Source of the DNA: Closterium sp. Naga37s-1
Lineage: Eukaryota; Streptophyta; Zygnematophyceae; Desmidiales; Closteriaceae
NCBI GenBank assembly: GCA_947471745.1
Contig: CANJKZ010000777.1
Location: 1,426,501 to 1,490,500 of the forward strand
DNA length: 64,000 nt
Direction: 5' to 3'
A program made the translations under genes and the position numbers. Below the pieces are notes generated by a model that was not told where the DNA came from, ran no database searches, and saw only the letters and a program-made list of their open reading frames with translations. Positions 31,614 to 41,257 of this stretch are shown in pieces (positions within the stretch are counted from its first letter, which is position 1; each line of letters starts with the position of its first letter).

Positions 31614-32263
31614 TGGTATTAAGAGCTTAGGTCCTAGTCCTAGGACCGCTTACCTAAGGGCCCACCGCTAGAAGCGCCCTCGAGCGCCGTATCTACATAG
31701 CGCCCTCGAGCGCCTCTCTCTTAGTGCGCCCTCGTGCGCCTCTTGTCCTCCTGCTGCCCGTGCGCAGCTCGCTAGTGCCGCGCGCGGCCTTTTTTTTTAG
31801 CGCGCGTAGCCTGCTAGCAGCCCGCGCGCGGCCGTTTCCTGAGCACGCGCCGACCCCTAGCCGCCCGCGAGACCGGCGCCGCCCACGAGCAGCACCCTAG
31901 CCGCCCGTCGACCGCCGCCCAGAACGTCGCAGCCCCGCCCGTAGGCCGCCGCGACGCCCCTCTAGGCCGCCACCCGCGCGCTAGTCAGGCCCACGCACAG
32001 CCACGGCCCGCCCGCTACAGCCACCCACGCGCACGCCCCCCCCCGTCACGCACCGCCGCGTAGCCTAGTCCGAGCCGAGCCGCGCCGCCCGAACCGAGCC
32101 GCGCTGCCCGAACCGAGCCGCGCCGCCCTGGCAGAGCCGCGCCGCCCTACTGTGCCCCACCTGCAGCAACTCCTGTTCCTGTTCCTGTCGTACTACTGCT
32201 TCAGCTGCTACTGTTACTGCTACTGCTACTACTGCTACTGTTCCTACTGCTGCTACTGCCACT

Positions 32264-32576
32264 ATGGCCACTCCCTCTGTTCTCATCTTTGACGCTGAGG
32301 GCCGCCCGATTAAGTTTGAGGTTTGGTTAGATGACCTCCACCTGTTCCTCCAGATCACTGCCAAGGACGATGTCTCCCTGTATGACCACACGTCAGGCGC
32401 CGCTCCCGCACCTGCCACTACTGCTGACAGTACTGCTCGCTCCCAGTGGCAGACCCGTGATGCTCACGCTCGCCTAGCCGTTCGCAGCCACCTGCCGTTA
32501 GATGAGCGCGAACACTTCGGCCAGCATAAGACCGCTAAGGAGCTGTACGACGCAGTAGTCGCGCGCTGCTACTAAA
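32264..32576 (+). pseudogene. Element E gag N-terminus, interrupted
   Basis: Starts MATPSVLIFDAEGRPIKFEV and is open for 103 codons to a TAA after VVARCY. Compared with the element C gag (VVARYSSSATAALSRL), a small deletion at about 32570 has brought in the stop and shifted the frame. A C-rich run at 32708-32721 lies just before the next open frame. Confidence 0.85.
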
Positions 32577-32723
32577 GGCCGTCTCTCACTGCCCTACCTC
32601 TTCCCCGACCTGTCCGCCTTTGCCACTGTAGCCGACCTCATCACCCACCTCCGTACCAGTGACCTCCGCTACCGTGCCGCGCTCCCCCCCTATTTCCTCG
32701 CCAAGACCCCCCCCCCCCCCCCG

Positions 32724-35700
32724 ATGTACCTCACACTGTACCACCTTGTCACCCGCCTCCCTGACTCCCTTCGCACTGTCAGGGACCAGTTTCTCGCCCT
32801 CTCCCCCACTGGCCTCACTGTCGACCTCCTCGAGAAGGAACTCCTAGCAGCTGAGAAGAGCATTGTAGCCGTAGGTGCCTCTCGTGGTGACCCCCGCTCC
32901 CCCTTCTTTGAGGGGTGCTCCCCCTCCCCCCTCCTCCCCTCCATTGCATCTGCTGCTGCTGTCGACTACCTCGGAGCTGAGGGGGTCGGGGCTGGGTCTG
33001 CTCCTAGTGGGAGGCGCAAGGGCGGCAGGGGCAAAGGGGGCAGGGGTGGTGGAGGTGGAGGCGGGGGCGGCGGCGGTGGAGGGGGTGGGGGGGGCGGGGG
33101 TGGTGGCGGAGGTGGGAGTGACGCGGGTGGTGGGGGGGTCAGTGGCGGCACAGGGGGTGGTGGTGGCGGCGGTGGTGGGGGTGGTGGGGGCGGTGGTGGC
33201 AGTGGTGGCGGTGGTGGAGCGGGTGGCGGGCGCGGTGGAGCGGTGCAGCGTGGAGGGTTCGGCGGTGGCCAGAGGCAGCAGCAGCAGCGTCCCGGCGAGA
33301 CTCCCTCGCCCCAGCAGCTCCGTGAGTGGTACTCTCAGCGTGGGGGGTCTGGGGGTGGAGGTACCTGCCCGTACGTCATCCTCACAGGTGACCGCACTGG
33401 CCAGACCTGTGGGAGGTTTCACACGGCGCAGCGCTGCTTCTTTCGTCTCGACGACGCCTGGCGTGAGCAGTTTCCTGACGCCACTGAGCTGCCCCGCTGG
33501 GCTGATCTGCTTAAGAAGGGAATTGATATCTTTGCTCTTGATTATGATGCTATCCTTGCTGCTATGTATGCATTGACCATTAGTGTTGAGGGTGACTGTT
33601 ACCTGTGTGTACCGCCCGACCCGGGTATTGGGAGCAGTGAGGCTGCAGCTCTAGGTGCTAGTGCGTCTGCTGCTCTAGGTCCTGGTGAGGCTGCTGCTCT
33701 AGGTGCTCGTGCGTCTGCGTCTGCTGGTACCGCGTCTACTGAGGCACTCCACACCTTCACACTGGACTCAGGTGCTTCCCGCTGCTTCTTTCGCGACCGC
33801 ACTGCTCTAGAGCAGCTTCCTAGACCGGTTGCTGTCTCCCTGGCTGACCCCTCCGGGGGTCCGGTCCTTGCGACCTCCACCACTGCCCTCCCCTGTCCTG
33901 CTGTCCCATCTGGCACACTGTCTGGCCTTTACCTCCCCTCGTTCTCTACGAACTTGGTGGCGGGTTCCGCGCTTCAGGACGCGGGTGTTCACCAGTTCAC
34001 CCCTGCCTACGAGCGTGTGACGCACTGCACGTGTGCCCAGATGGGTCGTCACCTGGCTACCTTCACTCGGCAGCCGGGGTCGGACTTGTACACACTGACC
34101 ACTGAGTCCCCTCAGGTAGCTGCGTCTGCGTCTGCGTCAGGTCAGCTGTCTGCCCCCTGTTCGTGTCGCTCCCTGTCGCACCGGACTGTCCTCTGGCACC
34201 ACCGCCTTGGTCACCCGTCAGTGCAGCGCCTTCGCGGCATGCACTCCCGGTACCTTGTCTCTGGTCTTCCCAGGGTTCTCCCTCCCCTCCCACCCTCACC
34301 TGCTCCTCCCTGTCTTCCCTGTGTCGAGGGGCGGCAGCGCGCCGCTCCTCACTCCTCCTCGTTCCCTCCCACAGAGGCTCCCCTGCAGACTCTCCACCTG
34401 GACGTGTGGGGCCCAGCCCGCGTCCGGGGACAGGGCCACGAGCGGTACTTCCTACTGGTCGTCGACGACTACACGCGCTACACCACGGTCTTCCCCTTGC
34501 GCACCAAGGGTGAGGTCCCTGATGTTTTGATCCCTTGGATCCGCGCTGCTCGTCTCCAGCTTCGCGAGCGGTTCCAGTCGGACTTTCCCGTCCCGCGTCT
34601 GCACTCTGACAGAGGTGGCGAGTTTTCCTCCGACCTCTTGGCAGCCTACTGTGCGGAGCGCGGTATCCGCCAGACGTTCACTCTTCCGGCCTCTCCGCAG
34701 CAGAATGGGGTTGCTGAGCGCCGCATTGGTCTAGTCATGGAGGTCGCTCGTACCTCCATGATCCATGCGGCTGCCCCCCATTTCCTGTGGCCGTTTGCAA
34801 TGCAGTACGCCGCGCATCAGCTCAACCTCTGGCCCCGTGTCTCTGCTCCAGAGACCTCTCCCACACTGCTGTGGATGGGGCAGGTTGGCGATGCGTCGCG
34901 TTTCCGGGTCTGGGGTGCTCGTGCCTTTGTCCGCGATACCACTGCGGACAAGCTCTCCGCCCGCGCTGTGCCCTGTGTCTTCCTTGGCTTTGTCCCCGAC
35001 GCGCTTGGTTGGCAGTTTTACCACCCCACCTCGCGCCGTGTCTTCCCCTCTCAGGACGTCACCTTTGACGAGTCGGTACCCTTTTACCGTCTGTTCCCCT
35101 ACCGCACTGCTCCGCTCCCCCCCCCGCCTCTCTTCCTCACCCCAGGTGCCCCTTCGGTAGACCCCCTCCCTCCCCAGGGTCCTGCTCCCTCAGGTGTTTC
35201 CCAGGTAGACGCAGTCGAGCCTGTCGAGGTAGCTGTTGACTCTGGTCCTGAGAGGGGTACTGAGCCTGGGGGTGCTGAGACTGGGGGTGCTGAGCCTGGG
35301 GGTGCTGAGCCTGGGGATACTGAGACTGCGGGTGCTGAGCCTGGGGGTGCTGAGACTGAGGGTGCTGAGCCTGGGGGTGCTGAGACTGCGGGTGCTGAGC
35401 CTGGGGGTGCTGAGACTGGGGGTGCTGAGCCTGGGGGTGCTGAGCCTGGTGGCGCTCCCTCTTCACAGCAGCTGCGTGAGTGGTACTCTCAGCGTTGCGG
35501 CCTCCGGCGTGGGGCTACTGGAGCTGCGGGTACTGTGTCGCGGCCGGAGCCTCCCTCCCCTCAGCGGCTACGTGAGTGGTACGCTCGGCGCTGCAGCCTC
35601 CGGAGTGGAGCTCCTAGTTTTGAGGTGCCGCATGCTGGAGGCCCTGCTGCTACTGGAGGTGCTGCTGGTGCTGCTGGAGGTACTGGAGCTGCTGGAGGTA

Positions 35701-38138
35701 CTGGAGCTGCTGGAGCTACTTGTGGTGCTCCTGGTCCTGGGTCTGGTGGTGCTGCAAGAGCTGGTGCTACTGGAGGTACTGGAGTTGACACTACTGGAGG
35801 TGCTGCTGCTGCTGCTGGGGGTTCTGGTGCTGTCTCTACTGGTTCTGGGGGCACGTCACGGCCACGGCCGTACTTCGTTCCGCTCCTTCAGCAGGTTCTT
35901 GGTCAGCCGCCTCCTCCTTGTCTTGATCCCTCCTTAGAGTGTCCTCCGCCTGTCCAGTCGCAGTCACAGTTACAGCCTGCCTCGCCACTTCCTGGTCCCT
36001 CTCCCTACACTGGTCCGACAGGAGGTCTTACGGAGCGTTGTGAGCCTGAGTCTCGTCCAGTGTCGCCTGAGTCTCGTTCTGCGTCACCTGTTTGTGCTGC
36101 TCGCACTGGTCGTCGTGTCCCGCGTCAGCATCCTCCTGCTGTCCCCGGCACTCACCAGATGTCGCTTCGTCTTTCCACTGCTCCACAGCGTGTCCCTCTG
36201 CCTTCTCCTCCTGCGTCCTCCCTTCCTGCCCTTGCTGACCCGGAGTCTGACTCTCTTCGTGCTGCTAGTCCTACTGTCACGCGTCTCCTGGCCACAGTTG
36301 TCACTGACCCTTCCTTTGAGTCAGCTGCTGTGTCTGCCTTAGTTGCTGAGCTTGTCGACTTTGCTGCTCACTGTCGTCTAGACTACGCTGCCAGTCTTGT
36401 TGCTGAGTCTGAGTCTGTCTGTCCTCCGTCCGTCGAGGGTGAGTGTGCTCTTGGCACGGACGTCCTTGAGGACAGGCAGGAGGAGTTTGACTGCTTTGCC
36501 GCCGCTGTACCTCATCTCGTGTCCATGCTGATTGCACCTGAGGGAGACCCGGATGCTCCAGACATCCCGACCCCGCGCTCTTACGCTGAGGCGATCGCGG
36601 GTGAGTACTCCTCTCAGTGGCAGACAGCCATGGATGCAGAGATGACATCCTGGAAGTCCACTGGCACTTACGTCGACGAGGTTCCCCCTCCTGGGGCAAA
36701 CATCGTCAGTGGCATGTGGATTTTCAGGGTGAAGCGGCTGCCAGGTTCTCCGCCTGTCTTCAAGGCTCGGTACGTTTCTCGAGGCTTCAGTCAGCGAGAG
36801 GGAGTAGACTTCTTCCAGACCTTCTCCCCCACCCCGAAGATGACCACTCTTCGGGTGCTGCTGCACGTTGCCGCTCAGCGTGACTACAAGCTTCACTCTC
36901 TTGACTTCAGCACAGCTTTCTTGCAGGGCAGCCTGCACGAGGAGATCTGGCTGCGCCGCCCTCCTGGCTTCACTGGGTCGTTTCCTCCTGGTACCCAGTG
37001 GAGCCTCCGGCGGCCGGTCTACGGTCTTCGCCAGGCGCCACGTGAGTGGCACGACACACTGAGGACTACACTTGCGGCTCTTGGGTTCTCGCCTTCTACT
37101 GCCGACCCGTCGCTGTTTCTGCGCACCGACACTTCACTGCCGCCGTTCTACATCCTCGTGTACGTCGACGACTTGGTCTTTGCCACTGCTGACACTGAGG
37201 CTCTCGCCCACGTGAAGTCGGAGCTGCAGAAGAGACACACGTGCACAGACCTGGGTGAACTGACAAGCTATCTTGGCTTGCGGATCACCCGGGACAGAGC
37301 ACGCCGCACCATCACACTGACTCAGTCACACTTGGTGCAGCAGGTCCTTCAGCGCTACGGCTTCACCTGGTCCTCGGCACAGGCCACTCCTCTGGCTACA
37401 GGTCACTCGTTCTCAGCTCCACCTTCGGACGAGTCCGTAGAGCCGAGTGGTCCTTACCCAGAGCTAGTTGGTTGCCTCATGTATCTGATGACTTGCACTC
37501 GTCCTGACCTCGCGTACCCTCTTGGCCTTCTGGCTCGCTACGTGGCTCCTGGTCGTCACCGAAAGGTGCACATGGATGCTGCTAAGAGGGTACTGCGTTA
37601 CTTGTGCAGTACGTCAGGCATGGGGCTCGTGCTTGGAGGGAGGCGCTCAGTTGTTCTCACTGGGCACTCAGACGCTTCTTGGGTTGACGACCAGGCTACT
37701 CAGCGGTCGTCACAGGGTTACACCTTCAGCCTTGGCTCTGGTTCAGTTTCTTGGCGTTCTACTCGCTCGTCTTCAGTTGTCAGCTCCAGTTGTGAGGCTG
37801 AGATCTACGCCACAGCCATGGCTGCACAGGAGCTACGCTGGCTGACCTACCTGCTGACCGACTTGGGAGAGCGGCCTAGTTCTCCTCCAGTGCTGTACGT
37901 CGACAGCAAGGCTGCCATTGCCTTGTGTGAGGAGCACAGACTGGAGCACAGAACGAAGCACATCGCTCTGCGTTACTTCCTGGCTCGAGAGCTGCAGCAG
38001 CGTGGTCAGCTTCGTCTGCGTTACGTGGCCACTCAGGCCAACACTGCTGATATATTCACCAAGGCACTTCAGCCTGGCGATCATCAGCGCTTCTGCACTA
38101 TGCTGGGGCTTATGCCCACTTTTCCTCACTTGCTGTAG
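32724..38138 (+). CDS. Element E gag C-terminus and pol, 1804-codon open frame
   Basis: The ATG at 32724 is internal to the original gag (MYLTLYHLVTRLPDSLRTVR). Then: a long poly-Gly stretch (about residues 90-185); QLREWYSQRGG and GQTCGRFHTAQRC; protease LDSGASRCFFRD near 350; pre-integrase LWHHRLGHPSVQRL; integrase (LHLDVWGPARVRGQ, VVVDDYTRYTTVF, SDRGGEFSSDL, QQNGVAERR); a repetitive linker GAETGGAEPGGAEP; RT (DFSTAFLQGSLHEEIWL, YVDDLVFA); RNase H (SLGSGSVSWRSTRSSSVV, VDSKAAIALCEEHRLEHRTK). All pol motifs are intact. With the gag start cut off by the upstream lesion, autonomous mobility is doubtful. Confidence 0.93.
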   Translation: MYLTLYHLVTRLPDSLRTVRDQFLALSPTGLTVDLLEKELLAAEKSIVAVGASRGDPRSPFFEGCSPSPLLPSIASAAAVDYLGAEGVGAGSAPSGRRKGGRGKGGRGGGGGGGGGGGGGGGGGGGGGGGGSDAGGGGVSGGTGGGGGGGGGGGGGGGGSGGGGGAGGGRGGAVQRGGFGGGQRQQQQRPGETPSPQQLREWYSQRGGSGGGGTCPYVILTGDRTGQTCGRFHTAQRCFFRLDDAWREQFPDATELPRWADLLKKGIDIFALDYDAILAAMYALTISVEGDCYLCVPPDPGIGSSEAAALGASASAALGPGEAAALGARASASAGTASTEALHTFTLDSGASRCFFRDRTALEQLPRPVAVSLADPSGGPVLATSTTALPCPAVPSGTLSGLYLPSFSTNLVAGSALQDAGVHQFTPAYERVTHCTCAQMGRHLATFTRQPGSDLYTLTTESPQVAASASASGQLSAPCSCRSLSHRTVLWHHRLGHPSVQRLRGMHSRYLVSGLPRVLPPLPPSPAPPCLPCVEGRQRAAPHSSSFPPTEAPLQTLHLDVWGPARVRGQGHERYFLLVVDDYTRYTTVFPLRTKGEVPDVLIPWIRAARLQLRERFQSDFPVPRLHSDRGGEFSSDLLAAYCAERGIRQTFTLPASPQQNGVAERRIGLVMEVARTSMIHAAAPHFLWPFAMQYAAHQLNLWPRVSAPETSPTLLWMGQVGDASRFRVWGARAFVRDTTADKLSARAVPCVFLGFVPDALGWQFYHPTSRRVFPSQDVTFDESVPFYRLFPYRTAPLPPPPLFLTPGAPSVDPLPPQGPAPSGVSQVDAVEPVEVAVDSGPERGTEPGGAETGGAEPGGAEPGDTETAGAEPGGAETEGAEPGGAETAGAEPGGAETGGAEPGGAEPGGAPSSQQLREWYSQRCGLRRGATGAAGTVSRPEPPSPQRLREWYARRCSLRSGAPSFEVPHAGGPAATGGAAGAAGGTGAAGGTGAAGATCGAPGPGSGGAARAGATGGTGVDTTGGAAAAAGGSGAVSTGSGGTSRPRPYFVPLLQQVLGQPPPPCLDPSLECPPPVQSQSQLQPASPLPGPSPYTGPTGGLTERCEPESRPVSPESRSASPVCAARTGRRVPRQHPPAVPGTHQMSLRLSTAPQRVPLPSPPASSLPALADPESDSLRAASPTVTRLLATVVTDPSFESAAVSALVAELVDFAAHCRLDYAASLVAESESVCPPSVEGECALGTDVLEDRQEEFDCFAAAVPHLVSMLIAPEGDPDAPDIPTPRSYAEAIAGEYSSQWQTAMDAEMTSWKSTGTYVDEVPPPGANIVSGMWIFRVKRLPGSPPVFKARYVSRGFSQREGVDFFQTFSPTPKMTTLRVLLHVAAQRDYKLHSLDFSTAFLQGSLHEEIWLRRPPGFTGSFPPGTQWSLRRPVYGLRQAPREWHDTLRTTLAALGFSPSTADPSLFLRTDTSLPPFYILVYVDDLVFATADTEALAHVKSELQKRHTCTDLGELTSYLGLRITRDRARRTITLTQSHLVQQVLQRYGFTWSSAQATPLATGHSFSAPPSDESVEPSGPYPELVGCLMYLMTCTRPDLAYPLGLLARYVAPGRHRKVHMDAAKRVLRYLCSTSGMGLVLGGRRSVVLTGHSDASWVDDQATQRSSQGYTFSLGSGSVSWRSTRSSSVVSSSCEAEIYATAMAAQELRWLTYLLTDLGERPSSPPVLYVDSKAAIALCEEHRLEHRTKHIALRYFLARELQQRGQLRLRYVATQANTADIFTKALQPGDHQRFCTMLGLMPTFPHLL
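33040..33240 (+). repeat. Poly-glycine coding GGN tract in element E gag
   Basis: About 200 bp of GGT/GGC/GGG codons with no stop in frame. The same tract occurs in elements B and C and is a hallmark of this lineage here. Confidence 0.9.
35270..35455 (+). repeat. 15-bp coding repeat (GAEPG / GAETG) in element E pol linker
   Basis: About twelve units GGTGCTGAGCCTGGG and GGTGCTGAGACTGGG between integrase and RT. Element C has a homologous array near 29110-29350 on the minus strand. Confidence 0.9.
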
Positions 38139-38368
38139 GCTTTGTCTGTACTGTGATCTCTACATATATATACCTGCCTGTTTGCTTTGCTAGGTTGAGA
38201 TCACCTTGCTGTTTGTGTTGCATATATGCCTCTGCATGTGAACTGGCCCTGTGGCCCTTTGCTTGTGCTCAGAGTGTGTGGTGGCGTTGTGATCCACCCT
38301 GAGCTTGCTTTGCCTTTCTTGACTGGTCTTGTGACCCCTTGCTCTCCCCCACTTTGCCTATGGGGGTG

Positions 38369-38495
38369 TGTCAAACATTATATATATGTTATTGCTGTGT
38401 AGGCTATAGTGGGTTAGCCTTTAGGGGGTACACAACTCTAGGGTTCATACTTGTACTCCAATGTTTCATAGTCCAATCACTTCTTGTTTCTGACA
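38369..38495 (+). repeat. 3' LTR of element E
   Basis: 127 bp, TGTCAAACATTATATATATG to TTTCTGACA. Confidence 0.92.
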
Positions 38496-39350
38496 ACCTC
38501 CGCCTCCCCCACCCCCTCCACCACCACCCCCCCCCCCCCCGGTGCCACCTCCACTGCTCTTGGCTCCCTTGCCCTTGCCACTGCGGCGCCTCCCACTAGG
38601 AGCAGAAGCAGCACCAACAGACTCAGCACCAAGGTAGTCAACAGCAGCGGCAGTAGCGTAAGAGGGGGCAAGGGGAGAGGGAGAGCACCCCTCAAAGATG
38701 GGGGTGCGAGGAGCGCCACGAGCAGCACCTACAGTGACTATGCTAGTCTCGGCGGCTAGAAGCTGCTCCTCTAGGAGGTCGACAGTGAGATCGGTGGGAC
38801 AGCGAGCGAGAAAGTGGTCCCTGACCGAGCGAAGAGAGTCAGGGAGACGGGTCACTATGAAGTGGAGGGTCCAGTACATCGGAGGCGGGTTCTTAGCTAA
38901 GAACTCTTTGGGGAGGGTGGCGCGAAGGCGGGTGTCACTAGTGCGAAGGTGGGTGATAAGATCGGCAACTGTGGCAAAGGTGGACAGCTCAGGAAACAGG
39001 TAGGGCAGCATGAGGCGGCTAAGTGCAGCAGTGGCAGAGGAGGAGTATCGAGCAACTACAGCGTCGTACAGGGCCCTAGCGGTTTTTTGTTCGCCAAAAT
39101 GCGTGAGTTCGGCTAACGGAAGGTGGTTACGAACGGCTAGGCGAGCTGCAGCGTCACGAGTCTGCCACTGGGAACGGGCGCTAAGATCAGCTGTGGCAGC
39201 AGGAGCGACGGAGGCACCAGACGTGTGGTCAAAGAGAGAGACATTATCCTTGCTATCGCTCATTAGGAACAGCTGCAGGTCCTCGAGCCAGGTCTCAAAC
39301 TGAATCGGGCGGCCCTTAGTATCGAACGACAGAACGCGGAGGGTGGCCAT
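38496..39350 (-). pseudogene. Element C gag N-terminal part
   Basis: Starts MATLRVLSFDTKGRPIQFET at 39350 and stays open to the E insertion at 38495, where it enters a poly-Gly tract. It contains the gag core (SQWQTRDAAARLAVRNHLP, LYDAVVARYSSSATAALSRL). It is a useful intact comparison for the broken gag of element E. Confidence 0.85.
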
Positions 39351-40133
39351 AGCTGCTGGCGCGGGACTGGCAGGGCAGAGCGATTGCAGGCAAGCAGCAG
39401 TAGCAGCAGCAGTAGCACTAGTTGCAGCAATAGTAGAAGCAGCAGTGCAGTAGTAGAAACCTATCTGCCAGGCAACTAGGCAGCGCGGCGCGGCTCAGCA
39501 GGGCGGCGCGGCTTGGGCGGTGCGGCGCGGCTCGGGCGGTGCGGCGCGGCTCGGGCAGTGCGACGCGGCTCGGGCACGGCGGGGCAGTGCGGCGCTGGCA
39601 GCAGCAGCAGCAGCGTAGCAGTGGCTGTAGCGCTGGCAGGGCGGGCAGGGCGCAGGGCAGCGCGGGCAGGGCGCTTAGGGCCGCGCGCTGGCTGTGCAGG
39701 CAGATTGCGGGCAAGGCGGGCCTTAGGGGCAGCGCGCAAGCGACGCCAGCGACGTGCGGGCAGCGCGCGAGCAGGGCGTGCAGTGCGCGGGCAGGGCGCC
39801 GGCTTTGCAGGCAGCGCGCGGGCAAGCCTAGCAGCGCGGGGGCAGCAGCAGCAGCGTGCGGGCAGCGTAGGCAGCTGGCGGGCAGAGCGCGGGGTGGCGC
39901 GACGGGGTGTAGCAGGCAGCCGCGGCAGGGGCAGGCGGCGCGCGGGGCTACAGGCGGGGCAGCGCGCTAGAGAAAACGCGCGCTGCAGCAGTGGCGCGCG
40001 GCCAGCAGGTGGCGTGCGCGGGGCAGCACGACGCGGGGTAGGGCAGTGGGGTAACGCGGTAACCGCAGTCGGAATGGTGGGCCCGAAAAAAAAAAAAAAA
40101 AAACGGTCCTACGTACCTACTGCTCTGAAACCA
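39351..40133 (-). repeat. GC-rich leader of element C with poly-A/T run
   Basis: About 780 bp of low-complexity GCGCGGC and GGCAGCG sequence between primer-binding site and gag. It contains a homopolymer of about 18 A at 40085-40102 on the plus strand. No coding sense is seen; ORFs here are composition artefacts. Confidence 0.7.
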
Positions 40134-40265
40134 TGTCAGAATGAGAAACTAGAATGACTGCATTGAAAGCATTGTGGGTACAAGTACTAACCCTAACATT
40201 GTGTTGTACCCCATATGGGCTACCCCACTGTAGCCCCACAGAACTAGTATATACATAGTTTGACA
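40134..40265 (-). repeat. 5' LTR of element C
   Basis: 132 bp; on the minus strand it is followed by the primer-binding site TGGTTTCAGAGC. Contains a TATATAC-type AT stretch near its start that could be a promoter element. Confidence 0.9.
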
Positions 40266-40324
40266 CTTCTGATGTTGTAGGAGATTTTAATGAAGTTGGA
40301 TCTTGCCTTGTAGCTCTCATACCA

Positions 40325-40770
40325 TGTTGGCCTGAGAAAAGCCCTTAGGATCTTTTCAAGGCTAAGATCCTGAGTAGGAATATTGTAATTGCGGAAGCGT
40401 TTAGTGAACTTGTTCAACCACCTTGCACTAGTTTGTGAGAGCAAGATAGATTGATTATAGCAAAGTAATACAAAGGCCTTTACAAGATTACAAGGAATAT
40501 GAAAAGGTGCAACTAACTGTTTTACTGTTGCTATTGTAGTTCGATACAGTGACGACTCGGGCAAGTGCTCAATACCGAGTCAGTTGTTTGTCCTTGCTGT
40601 CGCGCTGTATTTCGTCGAGTCAAAGGCCGCTGACCTTTGACCTTCGCGTAACCTACAGCTGTTACTTTCTGTCAACCTCCTTGGTTGACTCGCCGTTGCT
40701 TCGCTGATTCGCCTCGTTTGCAGTCTATTGTTTCGACACAACAGGAGCGTTAAATTACTTGTTTCCAACA
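40325..40770 (-). repeat. 5' LTR of element A
   Basis: 446 bp, TGTTGG...CCAACA. It is the complete LTR of A. On the minus strand it precedes the tRNA-Met-like primer-binding site TGGTATGAGAGC. Confidence 0.9.
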
Positions 40771-40800
40771 GTCAAGTCCGCTCCTGCAGCCTTTGGGTGT
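40771..40800 (+). pseudogene. Displaced 3' end of a GLG1 terminal-exon copy
   Basis: GTCAAGTCCGCTCCTGCAGC... encodes VKSAPAAFG, the same tail as GLG1 terminal exon B (VKSAPGAVG). With the sequence ending at 7528 and the GTCAA target duplication, it shows that element A landed in a fourth copy of this exon. From 40801 to 41257 I see no gene; part may be 3' flank of the GUX gene. Confidence 0.88.
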
Positions 40801-41257
40801 AGAGTTGAGCCGACCCAATACGGGATCACTGGGCGCGGTGTTTTGCTGTTAGGTTTGAACCAAGACAGTATCATGGCTGTCCAGTACCAGATTGCAACCA
40901 GAAGGATCATGAGTTTCAGTTGCATACTTGCTTGCTGCTGCACGCTACAGTAGCTCATCAGTACAAGTGTACTAGGAATAATTCAGTCAGCTTTATTACA
41001 AGGTTACAAACAGGGCAAACCCTACACCTAGCATAAAACCTAGCAGCCTTTTTTTAGAGATTGTTACATACATTTGATTTCTGCTTTTTACATTATAGCC
41101 ATCAAAGAAACAAGCACTAGCCCTAGAAACACAGGAGGGAGGGTTGGGTGGGGGCATTACACCTTGCATGGCATGAGATACAACAGAAGGGAGGACGAGG
41201 GCTCTGCCTGCACCGTGCATGGCATGAGATATGCCATCATCTCTCGCTCATCTGCTC

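Larger units (their letters stand above)
31504..38495 (+). mobile_element. Element E: young short-LTR Ty1/Copia retrotransposon
   Basis: The 3' LTR is 38369-38495 (127 bp, TGTCAAACA...TTCTGACA). The 5' LTR, 31504-31613, lacks its first bases (TGTCAAACATT...). Over the shared part they differ at about one position. The primer-binding site TGGTATTAAGAGC begins at 31614; the purine tract ATGGGGGTG precedes 38369. It sits in the Gly-rich gag region of element C; CCTCCGCCT occurs on both sides. Same family as C: the 3' untranslated parts are nearly alike. Confidence 0.9.
19921..40265 (-). mobile_element. Element C: short-LTR Ty1/Copia retrotransposon carrying D and E
   Basis: LTRs at 19921-20053 (133 bp) and 40134-40265 (132 bp), both TGTCA...TTTGACA; the target duplication is CTTCT (19916-19920 and 40266-40270). 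Minus strand: the primer-binding site TGGTTTCAGAGC is at 40122-40133 and the purine tract ATGGGGGTG at 20054-20062. It inserted just upstream of the gag start of element A. Elements D (22844-28790) and E (31504-38495) inserted into it later. Without them C is about 7.4 kb. Its LTRs differ at about 12 of 133 positions. Confidence 0.92.
7529..40770 (-). mobile_element. Element A: Ty1/Copia retrotransposon, outer shell of the nest
   Basis: LTRs at 7529-14823 (split by element B) and 40325-40770. Both start TGTTGG and end CCAACA and are about 446 bp. The 5-bp target duplication GTCAA flanks the element at 7524-7528 and 40771-40775. It runs on the minus strand: the primer-binding site TGGTATGAGAGC lies at 40313-40324, just inside the right LTR, and a purine tract AGGGGAG lies beside the left LTR near 14824-14831. 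Coding DNA is at 14826-19913. The LTRs differ at about 20 sites plus a 2-bp indel, roughly 4.5 percent, so it is not recent. Confidence 0.9.

Noticed and set aside
39476..40157. Arg/Ala/Gly-rich open frames on both strands
   Set aside because: GC-rich leader of element C; no homology, no start context and frames open on both strands.
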